Assembly: GCA_031407765.1 (NCBI GenBank)
Contig: JANOIR010000385.1
Span: 1 to 19,166, forward strand
Reading direction: 5' to 3'
Length of the DNA stretch: 19,166 nucleotides
DNA from: JBDSLU01 sp031407765
GTDB taxonomy: Bacteria; Acidobacteriota; Vicinamibacteria; Vicinamibacterales; Vicinamibacteraceae
In this document: positions 7,924 through 14,637 of the stretch, one piece after another
How the letters are laid out: each line of letters starts with the position of its first letter
Numbering within the stretch: the first letter of the stretch is position 1
Notes under the pieces: model-generated
Told to the model about the DNA's origin: nothing
Databases searched by the model: none
What the model saw: the letters and a program-made list of their open reading frames with translations, nothing else
Translations under genes and position numbers: made by a program

Positions 7924-8250
7924 CTACGCGTCGCCGCGCGACGGCGCGACGGTGATCAGCGCCTTCAGCTTCAGGAAGCTCTTCTCGCCGATGCCCTTGA
8001 CGTTCATCAGCTCCTCCACCTTCTTGAAGGCGCCGTTCTTCTTGCGGTACTCGACGATGCGCGCGGCAGTGGCGGCGCCGATGCCGGGCAGTGCCTCCAG
8101 CTGCGTCTCGGTGGCGGCGTTCAGATTGAGGGCCGCGGGACGTTCGCTGGTGGTGCGCGCCGGCGGTTCCTGCGCGAGCAGATCGTGCGGCGGCAGGGCC
8201 GGAGCGGCGAGGGTGGCGGCGACGAGAGCGGCAGCGAGCGACATGAACAT
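7924..8250 (-). CDS. comEA: Exported ComEA-like helix-hairpin-helix DNA-binding protein
   Basis: This is a small periplasmic DNA-binding protein of 108 residues, of the type that holds incoming DNA during natural transformation. The start at 8250 has GGAG 7 nt upstream and gives a signal-peptide-like N-terminus (MFMSLAAALVAATLAAPA). A longer frame to 8409 would add a polar 53-residue leader and is unlikely. After a linker come NLNAATETQLEALPGIGAA and ELMNVKGIGEKSF, the two GIG hairpins of the ComEA fold (about 54-60 and 84-90). There is no SLBB domain, as in the short Gram-negative form. It is the first gene of a four-gene run with a pseudopilin, a PilZ protein and an AAA+ regulator. Short HhH proteins of this type also occur outside competence, so the transformation role is inference. 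Confidence 0.82.
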   Translation of the reverse strand: MFMSLAAALVAATLAAPALPPHDLLAQEPPARTTSERPAALNLNAATETQLEALPGIGAATAARIVEYRKKNGAFKKVEELMNVKGIGEKSFLKLKALITVAPSRGDA

Positions 8251-8371
8251 GAGCGATCTCCGGGAAAGCCGCGCGGACCATCCGGCGGCAACAAGCGATG
8301 CCCGGGCGCGTGGGGACGTGAGGGGTCGGGTTATGGGTGTCTCCCGCGCGTCCGGGTCGCACCGTGTAAAG

Positions 8372-8386
8372 GCAAGCTGCGGGCCG
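8372..8386 (-). promoter_or_regulatory. Weak sigma54-like -24/-12 element upstream of comEA
   Basis: CGGCCC, 5 nt, then TTGC reproduces the GG-N10-GC core of sigma54 promoters, about 120 nt upstream of the ComEA-like start. The -24 half is poor and GG-N10-GC is frequent by chance in DNA this GC-rich. I found no better promoter for this gene run. Confidence 0.2.
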
Positions 8387-8418
8387 GGCTGACCGCGAGA
8401 CGCGCGCACCCGGCATTA

Positions 8419-8458
8419 GTCGTTGGACGACCGGTACTTACCGTGATCGCGTCGCGAT
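8419..8458. promoter_or_regulatory. Three adjacent perfect palindromes in the divergent intergenic region
   Basis: In 40 bp there are three back-to-back inverted repeats: GTCGT-TGG-ACGAC (8419-8431), CGGTA-CT-TACCG (8432-8443) and ATCGCG-T-CGCGAT (8446-8458). They lie in the 418-bp gap between the divergently transcribed ComEA-like and aminopeptidase genes. The rest of that gap holds only weak promoter-like matches. The array resembles clustered operators, but no known regulator site is recognised. Confidence 0.4.
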
Positions 8459-8633
8459 GGCTCGTGTCCGCGACGGGCCGGGGCCGCGGTCTGCAGTCAA
8501 CGCTGGTTGTCGTGGGCTACGTGCAACGGGCCGGAATCCGCCGTTTTACAGGCGATCGCAGGCCTGTTCGAGAAGCAACCGGCGGAGCGTCGCGACCAGA
8601 AGACGCTCGAGCCTCGAACGCGAAGGGCTTACT

Positions 8634-8672
8634 ATGGCGGCGTCAGCGATATCTCCCCGTTGGTGTTTATGA
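8634..8672 (+). CDS. Possible 12-residue leader peptide coupled to the M1 aminopeptidase
   Basis: An ATG at 8634 with GAAGGG 6 nt upstream opens a 12-codon frame, MAASAISPRWCL. Its TGA (8670-8672) overlaps the aminopeptidase ATG (8669-8671) as ATGA. The aminopeptidase start has no Shine-Dalgarno of its own, so coupled re-initiation would explain how it is translated. There is no codon evidence of selection on so short a frame, so this is a hypothesis. Confidence 0.35.
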   Translation: MAASAISPRWCL

Positions 8673-11302
8673 CACATGCCTTTCGGCGCGAACGAACGAT
8701 CGGTGCGGCCGCAGCGGTCTGCGTTCTCCTTGTCTCACCGTGGACGGCCTGGGCTCAGCGACTGCCCGATGGGATCGTGCCGTCGCACTACGAGCTGACG
8801 TTTCGCCCAGCCCTCGATACCGCAACGTTTTCCGGCGAGGCGCGCATTCAGGTGCGGGTCACCCGCCCAATGGCAGCCGTCGTCCTGCATGCGCACGAGC
8901 TGACGATTCCGACGGCTGCGATCATCCAGGGCGGCACGACCCACGCAGCGGTGGTGACGCTCGATGCCGAGAAGCAGCAGGCGACACTCCGAATCCCCGA
9001 ACCGCTTGCGGCAGGTGATGCCCAGATCACGCTGTCCTTCACCGGAACGTTGAACGATCAGCTGTCCGGGTTCTATCTGGGGACGAGCGGACAGCGCCGG
9101 TATGCGGCCACGCAGCTCGAGGCCACCGATGCCAGGCGCGCGTTTCCGTGCTTCGACGAGCCGGCCCTGAAGGCGACGTTCGCGATCTCCATGGTGGTCG
9201 ACAGCCGGGACCGCGCGATCTCCAACGGTCGCGCCGTGTCCGACACACCAGGCTCGTCACCCGGCACGCACACCGTCACCTTTGCGACCACCAAGCGCAT
9301 GTCGACCTATCTCGTCGCGCTGCTCGCAGGAGACTTCGCCTGCATCGAGGACGCCGCCGCGGGGGTGCCTCTTCGCGTCTGCGCGCTGGGTGGCCAGCAG
9401 GAGAAGGGGCGGTTCGCGATGGAGGCCACCAAGGCCTTCCTCACCTTCTTCAACGAGTACTACGGCATCCCCTACCCCTTCGAGAAGCTCGATCAGATCG
9501 CCATCCCCGACTTCGGGGCGGGTGCGATGGAGAACACGGGCGCCATCGTCTATCGCGAGCAGTACCTCCTGGTGGACGAGCAGCGGTCCAGCCCCGCCGA
9601 CCGGCAGCAGATCGCCAACATCATCGCGCACGAGATCGCGCACCAGTGGTTTGGCAACCTGGTGACGATGGCCTGGTGGAACGACATCTGGCTCAACGAG
9701 GGTTTCGCCACGTGGGCGGCGTCGCGGGCGGTGGCCGCCTGGAAGCCGGAATGGCCGGTCGACCAGGGCAATGCCCTCGAAGCCGTGAATGCCGTCGCGA
9801 CCGACAGCGTGGCGTCGACGCGGCCCATCCGCTCGCCGATGGCGGAGACACCGGCGCAGATCTTCCAGCTGTTCGACGGCATCGGCTACGTCAAGGCCGC
9901 CTCGGTGCTTCGCATGGTCGAGGCCTATGTCGGTCCCGAGGCGTTCCGCCGCGGCGTGCGCGCGCATCTCGCCGGTCATCAGTATGGCAATGCGACCGCC
10001 GAAGATCTGTGGAAGGCCTTAAAGGACGCGTCAGGCAAGCCGGTCGACGCCGTGATGGCAGGCTTCGTGGATCAGCCAGGGCCGCCGCTGGTCACACTCC
10101 AGGATCGCTGCATCGACGGACGCGGCACCCTGATTGCCACGCAGCAGCGGTTCTTCACGAGCCCTGATCGCTTGAAGGCCGGCTCGCCCGAGCGCTGGGC
10201 GATCCCGCTCTGCTTCAAGTCGGCCACGGGCACCGCGACGTGCGAGCTGCTCACCGAAGCAACACAGACACTGCCGCTGCCGACGTGCAGCACCTGGACG
10301 CTGGGCAACGCCGGGGCGAACGGCTACTACATCGCCGCGTACCCGGCGGACACCGTCCTGCGCATTGCCCGGGCCTCGGCGGCGCTCACGCCTCCGGAGC
10401 GGCTTCGCTTCGCCGCGGATCAGTTCGCACTCGTCGAGGCCGCACAGTTGGGCCTCCCGTCGTACATGTCGCTGGTCGAGGCGCTTGGACACGACCAGCC
10501 GTACCGGGTGCTCGAGGTGGTCTGGCGCTACGTGTCCTATGTCGAAGAGTTCGTGCCGGAGCGCCAGCAGAAGACTTACGCTGCCTGGGTGCACGGGGTC
10601 TTGCACGGTGCACTCCGCGGCATCGGCTACGACGCCAAGCCGGGAGACTCGGAAGATGCACGCGAGCATCGGGCGTTCCTCCTGGACTTCCTCGCCTTTG
10701 GCGGCGACGACGCGCCGACGAGGAAGTACCTGATCGGCCTCGCCGACAAGTACCTCTCCGATCCCTCGTCCGTGGATCCGTCGCTCAGCGCCGTCGCGAT
10801 CCGCGCCGCCGCACAGCGGGGTGATGCAGCCGTCTACGATCGGATGCTGGCGGCGCTCGAGGGCGCTCGCGCTCCCGACGTCAGGCACCGCCTCGAGGTG
10901 GGCCTGGCGCAATTCGAGTCGCCCGAGCTGCTCACCCGGACGCTCCGCCGAAGCCTGACCCCGGCGGTCCGGACGCAGGACGTGTTGGGGATCCTGTTCC
11001 CCGCCATCGCGCAGCGCACGAACCGGCCTTTGGTGTGGACCTTCATCAAGTCGCATTTCGACGAGCTGCGGGCGCGACTGGGATCGCCCGCCGACACGGC
11101 GCTCGTCAACCTCGTCAATTTCTTCTGTGACGCCGAGCTGCGCGACGACGCCCGGGCCTTCTTCGCTTCGCATCCGCTGGCGGGCGCGGAGGCGACCCTT
11201 GCGCAAGCGCTCGAGCGGGTCGACGCCTGTATCGGGCTCCGCACCCGCGAGGAGTCCGGACTGGTGCAGTGGCTGCAGTCCAGACCGCGGCCGGCTCAGT
11301 AG
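8669..11302 (+). CDS. Exported M1-family zinc aminopeptidase (PepN/ERAP-like)
   Basis: This enzyme removes N-terminal residues from peptides. It has 877 residues from the ATG at 8669. That start gives a clear signal peptide (RRER, hydrophobic core, cleavage near AWA|Q at about residue 29), so it acts outside the cytoplasm. A longer frame from TTG 8507 would bury the signal. The exopeptidase motif GAMEN is at 285-289. The zinc site HEIAH is at 321-325, and NEGFA follows with the third ligand Glu344, 18 residues after the second His. The C-terminal half matches the ERAP1-like superhelical domain, beginning near WTLGNAGANGYY. It is the only plus-strand gene here. It diverges from the ComEA-like gene and converges on the epimerase with a 22-nt gap. 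Its start overlaps a possible leader peptide. Confidence 0.95.
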   Translation: MTHAFRRERTIGAAAAVCVLLVSPWTAWAQRLPDGIVPSHYELTFRPALDTATFSGEARIQVRVTRPMAAVVLHAHELTIPTAAIIQGGTTHAAVVTLDAEKQQATLRIPEPLAAGDAQITLSFTGTLNDQLSGFYLGTSGQRRYAATQLEATDARRAFPCFDEPALKATFAISMVVDSRDRAISNGRAVSDTPGSSPGTHTVTFATTKRMSTYLVALLAGDFACIEDAAAGVPLRVCALGGQQEKGRFAMEATKAFLTFFNEYYGIPYPFEKLDQIAIPDFGAGAMENTGAIVYREQYLLVDEQRSSPADRQQIANIIAHEIAHQWFGNLVTMAWWNDIWLNEGFATWAASRAVAAWKPEWPVDQGNALEAVNAVATDSVASTRPIRSPMAETPAQIFQLFDGIGYVKAASVLRMVEAYVGPEAFRRGVRAHLAGHQYGNATAEDLWKALKDASGKPVDAVMAGFVDQPGPPLVTLQDRCIDGRGTLIATQQRFFTSPDRLKAGSPERWAIPLCFKSATGTATCELLTEATQTLPLPTCSTWTLGNAGANGYYIAAYPADTVLRIARASAALTPPERLRFAADQFALVEAAQLGLPSYMSLVEALGHDQPYRVLEVVWRYVSYVEEFVPERQQKTYAAWVHGVLHGALRGIGYDAKPGDSEDAREHRAFLLDFLAFGGDDAPTRKYLIGLADKYLSDPSSVDPSLSAVAIRAAAQRGDAAVYDRMLAALEGARAPDVRHRLEVGLAQFESPELLTRTLRRSLTPAVRTQDVLGILFPAIAQRTNRPLVWTFIKSHFDELRARLGSPADTALVNLVNFFCDAELRDDARAFFASHPLAGAEATLAQALERVDACIGLRTREESGLVQWLQSRPRPAQ

Positions 11303-11324
11303 AGACGGGCCGCGCCGGGCCGCG

Positions 11325-12251
11325 CTATTTCGCGCTGCGGTACCAATCGACCGTCCGGCGGAGGCCTTCTTCGAAGGTCACGACCGGGCTGTAGCCGAGG
11401 ATGCGCTCGGCCTTGCCGATGTCGGCCTGCGAGTCGCGGACGTCGCCGGCACGTTCCGCGAGGTACTCCGGCTCCATCGTGCCGCCGATGATCGTCCGCA
11501 GCGTCGTGAACAGCTCGTTCAGGGAGATGCGGCCGCCGGTGGCGACGTTGATCACCTGGCCGCTGGCGCCGTCGGCCGTCAAGGCGCGCAGCACGCCGTC
11601 GACGACGTTGGCGACGTAGGTGAAGTCGCGGGTCTGGCCGCCGTCACCGTAGATCTTCGGGCCCTTGCCGGCGAGCAGGTGCGTGATGAAGAGCGAGATG
11701 ACGCCCGAGTACGGCGACGTCGGATCCTGGCGCGGTCCGAACACGTTGAAGTAGCGGATCGAGACCGTCTCCAGGCCGTAGAGCGCGGTGAAGAGCTGCA
11801 GGTATTGCTCCCCCACCAGCTTCTGCAGGGCGTAGGGCGAAAGCGGGTTGGTGCCCATGTCCTCGCGCTTCGGCAGGGCCGCGGCGTTGCCGTAGGCCGA
11901 CGAGGAGGCGGCGTAGACCAGGCGCTTGACCTTGGCGTCGCGCGCCGCGACGAGCACGTTCAGCGTGGCGTCGATGTTGGCGCGGTTCGAGGTCACCGGA
12001 TCCTGGACCGACTTCGGCACCGACGGTATCGCCGCCTGGTGCAGGACGTAGTCGGCGCCCTCGACACTCCGCTTCGCGAAGTCGAGGTCGGCCAGGTCAC
12101 CCTGGACGAAGTCGGCGCCCGGCTGGACGTTCCGCTTGTGGCCGGTGATCAGGCTGTCGACGACGCGGACGCGCTCACCGCGGGCGAGCAGCGTTTCGGT
12201 CAGGTGGGATCCGATGAAACCGGCTCCGCCGGTCACGACATACAAGGCCAT
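11325..12251 (-). CDS. NAD-dependent sugar-nucleotide epimerase/dehydratase (extended SDR)
   Basis: This is a cytoplasmic extended short-chain dehydrogenase of 308 residues that acts on a UDP- or other NDP-sugar. It has the nucleotide-binding TGGAGFIG (7-14), the catalytic serine region AASSSAYG (114-121) and Tyr140-x3-Lys144 in SPYALQK. HQAAIPSVPKSV, RYFNVFGPRQDP and YGDGGQTRDFTYV are typical of the GalE/WbpP group. The VPKSV and RQDP segments make a UDP-N-acetylglucosamine 4-epimerase more likely than a plain UDP-glucose 4-epimerase, but the substrate is inferred. The ATG is 50 nt after the RNase P RNA and has no clear Shine-Dalgarno (the upstream bases are CCTGACCCC). It could supply sugar precursors to the polysaccharide module about 6 kb away. 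Confidence 0.9.
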   Translation of the reverse strand: MALYVVTGGAGFIGSHLTETLLARGERVRVVDSLITGHKRNVQPGADFVQGDLADLDFAKRSVEGADYVLHQAAIPSVPKSVQDPVTSNRANIDATLNVLVAARDAKVKRLVYAASSSAYGNAAALPKREDMGTNPLSPYALQKLVGEQYLQLFTALYGLETVSIRYFNVFGPRQDPTSPYSGVISLFITHLLAGKGPKIYGDGGQTRDFTYVANVVDGVLRALTADGASGQVINVATGGRISLNELFTTLRTIIGGTMEPEYLAERAGDVRDSQADIGKAERILGYSPVVTFEEGLRRTVDWYRSAK

Positions 12252-12301
12252 GGGGTCAGGAAATCGGCACGTTGGGGTGAATTCGGGAGAACGAAAACGA
12301 A

Positions 12302-12870
12302 GAGGCTGCAGGGGCCCGGTAAGCCGAATTCTGTGCCCCTTGCTCCCCCGCCCCCGCTGCTTGCGCAGCGACGACGGGCTCGCTCAGGGCGGCGATCATT
12401 CCTCTGGGACCGCGATCACTCGCGGCCTCGAGCAACCTACCCGGAAGCATCGGACGGGCCGTCCTCGAGCGCTTCCCTATTTGGCCTTGCTCCGTGCGGG
12501 GTTTTGCCTGCCACGTCCGTTGCCGGCCGCGCGGTGCGCTCTTACCGCACCTTTTCACCCTTACCCGTCGTCCCCTTTCGGGGACGCCGGACAGGCCCTT
12601 GCGGGCCTGCCTTCCGTCGTGCCGGTCCGTCCTGTCCATTGAGCCGGGTGCCTACGCTACCCGGCGTACTTGGGATGGAGTTGCGTGCCCGTGTTCCCCT
12701 TGCACGCCACTCCACAGGACCGACCGACACGACGGCGGCGGTATATTTTCTGTGCCACTGGTCCGTTGGGTCGCCCCACCCGGGAGTTACCCGGCGCACT
12801 GCCCTGCGGAGTTCGGACTTTCCTCGGAGGCGTCTAGCCGCCCCCGCGATCGCCTGTTCCCCTGCAACCG
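12302..12870 (-). ncRNA. rnpB: RNase P RNA, bacterial type A, with enlarged P12 region
   Basis: This is the catalytic RNA that matures tRNA 5' ends. Read on the minus strand it has the conserved cores in order: GAGGAAAGTCCGAAC, GGGCAGTG, the CAGTGGCACAGAAA...ACCGCC block, GGTAAGGGTGAAAAGGTG then CGGTAAGAGCGCACC, GGAGCAAGGCCAAATAGGG, GGGTAGGTTGCTCGAG, and CAGAATTCGGCTTACCGGG. P1 closes the molecule: GGTTGCAGGGG (12859-12869) pairs with CCCCTGCAGCC (12304-12314) with one G-U pair. At about 570 nt it is longer than the usual 350-450. The excess lies at 12570-12735, between the ACCGCC and GGTAAGGGTG cores, where three hairpins replace the single P12 stem. A T-rich tail (CTCTTCGTTTTCGTT) follows P1 and may be the terminator. 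The exact ends are approximate. Confidence 0.97.
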
Positions 12871-12875
12871 GCCCG

Positions 12876-12884
12876 ATTGTATCA
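12876..12884 (-). promoter_or_regulatory. Extended -10 promoter of rnpB
   Basis: TGATACAAT combines the extended TG element with a -10 that matches TATAAT at five of six positions (12876-12881). It ends 6 nt before the first pair of P1, the correct distance for transcription to start at the RNA 5' end. No good -35 box lies 17 nt upstream, as is often the case for extended -10 promoters. Confidence 0.6.
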
Positions 12885-13092
12885 GCCCCACGGCGAGGGA
12901 CGGGCGCCAGACAAGCCGGGCCGAGGTGGCTGGCCCAGGGCGGCCGGCTGTCGGCCGTAAGATGCTGGCACTCGAGAACCGGACGTCCGACCCGTGCCGA
13001 GACGAGGCGGACGGCCTCTCGCCGACAGGACGCCGTACGAACGGCGGTGTGGGTGTTCGCGCCTCAGCGGCGTCGCGCCAAGGGCGCGCGGC

Positions 13093-13111
13093 GCCGCCGG
13101 CACGCGGCGGC
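13093..13111 (-). terminator. GC hairpin after the NtrX-like gene
   Basis: GCCGCCG and CGGCGGC form a perfect 7-bp stem with a 5-nt loop, starting 8 nt after the regulator stop codon. There is no U-run, so it is a terminator-like hairpin only. Confidence 0.35.
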
Positions 13112-13119
13112 ATCCTTGC

Positions 13120-14607
13120 TTATCCGTCCTTCTCCTGGCTGATCTGGTGCTGTTCGAGCTTCTTGTAGAGGTTGCTGCGCGGCGTGTCGAGCATCTCCGC
13201 GGTGCGCGAGATGTTCCAGCCGAACTCGCGCAGCCTGTCGACTAGGAAGGCGCGCTCGGACACTTCCTTGAACTCGCGGAGCGTGCCCGGCCTGGCGATG
13301 GGATCGATCGCCGCGGGTGCGGTGCCCGACGGCGCCATGGCGGCCGCCGGCACCGATGGCGCGGCGGGCTCACTGGCCGCAGCGTGGCTCATCGGCAGAG
13401 CCGGTACGGCTCCGGCGGCCGCCGCCGCCGCCGCGCCGCGCCCCTCGACGCGCAGGATCTCGCGGATGTCGGAGGCCTCGACGGCGTCGCCGCGCGACAT
13501 GATCAGCAGGCGCTCGACGGTGTTGCGCAGCTCGCGGATGTTGCCGCGCCAGCGCTGCTGCTGCATCGCCTCGAGCGCCTCGTTCGCGAAGCGGCGCGGC
13601 TTGAAGCTGCTCTCGCGGTTGAAGAGCTCGGTGAAGTGCTTCACGAGCAGCGGGATGTCCTGCGTCCGCTCGCGCAGTGGCGGCACGTGGATCGGGATCA
13701 CGCTCAGGCGGAAGTAGAGATCTTCGCGGAAGCGGCCGGCGTCGATCTCTTCCTCGAGTCGCTTGTTGGTCGCGGCGATCACGCGCACGTCGACCTTCAT
13801 CGTCTTCGACGAGCCGAGCCGCTCGACCTCGCCTTCCTGCAGCACGCGCAGCACCTTGGCCTGCGTCTTGGCGCTCATGTCGCCGACTTCGTCCAGGAAG
13901 ATGGTGCCGCGATCGGCCTGCTCGAACTTGCCGATCTGCTTCTCGGTGGCGCCGGTGAACGAGCCCTTCTCGTGCCCGAACAGCTCCGACTCGATCAGCT
14001 CCTCGGGGATCGCGGCGCAGTTGACCTGCACGAACCGCTCGCGCGCGCGCAGGCTGTTGCGATGGATGGCGCGCGCGACCAGCTCCTTGCCGACGCCGCT
14101 CTCGCCGAGGATCAGGACGGTGGCGTTGGTCGGAGCGGCCTTGCCGATCGCGTCGCGGACGCGCTCGAGCGCGGGGCTCTCCCCCACCATCTCGTGCCGC
14201 GATTCGGCGGCGCGGCGCAACGTGACGTTCTCCTCGCGCAGCCGCCGCTGGTCGACGGCATGGCGGACGGTCAGCAGCACGCGATCGCTGGCCAGAGGCT
14301 TCTCGATGAAGTCGAAGGCGCCCTTGCGGGTCGCCTCGACTGCGGTGCTGACGGTGGCGTGGCCGGAGATCATCACCACCGGCGGCCCCTCGCTGCGCGC
14401 GCGCAACCGCTCGAGCACCTCGATCCCGTCCATCGCCGGCATCTTGATGTCGAGGAAGACGAGGTCGGGCGCCTCGCGCTCCGCCATGGCCAGCCCTTCC
14501 GGGCCGGTCGCGGCGAGCAGGCACTCGTAGCCTTCGTACTCGAGGATCATCCGCATCGAGTCGCGGATGCCGGCTTCGTCGTCGATGACCAGGATGCGGG
14601 GTTTCAT
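13120..14607 (-). CDS. NtrC-family response regulator, NtrX-like, sigma54 activator
   Basis: This two-component response regulator activates sigma54 promoters; it has 495 residues. The receiver domain (1-120) has the acidic pair D9/D10, phospho-acceptor D53 in FLDIKMPAMDG, Ser81 and Lys103. The AAA+ domain has Walker A GESGVGKE (168-175), an intact loop GSFTGA (215-220) and Walker B FLDE (237-240). An alanine/proline-rich linker of roughly 50 residues follows (about 393-440). It ends with a Fis-type helix-turn-helix (WNISRTAEMLDTPRSNLYKKLEQ), whose closing part is typical of NtrX. The intact loop contrasts with the other AAA+ regulator in the window. ligA ends 30 nt upstream, so the two genes are probably co-transcribed. 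No sensor kinase is in view. Confidence 0.93.
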   Translation of the reverse strand: MKPRILVIDDEAGIRDSMRMILEYEGYECLLAATGPEGLAMAEREAPDLVFLDIKMPAMDGIEVLERLRARSEGPPVVMISGHATVSTAVEATRKGAFDFIEKPLASDRVLLTVRHAVDQRRLREENVTLRRAAESRHEMVGESPALERVRDAIGKAAPTNATVLILGESGVGKELVARAIHRNSLRARERFVQVNCAAIPEELIESELFGHEKGSFTGATEKQIGKFEQADRGTIFLDEVGDMSAKTQAKVLRVLQEGEVERLGSSKTMKVDVRVIAATNKRLEEEIDAGRFREDLYFRLSVIPIHVPPLRERTQDIPLLVKHFTELFNRESSFKPRRFANEALEAMQQQRWRGNIRELRNTVERLLIMSRGDAVEASDIREILRVEGRGAAAAAAAGAVPALPMSHAAASEPAAPSVPAAAMAPSGTAPAAIDPIARPGTLREFKEVSERAFLVDRLREFGWNISRTAEMLDTPRSNLYKKLEQHQISQEKDG

Positions 14608-14637
14608 AGCGGCAAGGTCCGCGGCGGTGCGGCGGGG

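Noticed and set aside
7835..8416. An alternative 193-codon minus-strand frame overlapping the ComEA-like gene
   Set aside because: It overlaps the pseudopilin gene start, is Arg-rich without motifs, and is displaced by the frame carrying the signal peptide and two HhH motifs.
11303..11324. Terminator between the convergent aminopeptidase and epimerase genes
   Set aside because: The 22-nt gap holds a direct repeat of GGGCCGCGC, with no convincing stem-loop and U-run in either direction.
11127..13142. A 671-codon plus-strand frame running across the epimerase and RNase P RNA
   Set aside because: It spans the antisense of a structured RNA and an SDR gene, with low-complexity Arg/Pro/Ser content; it is a shadow frame.
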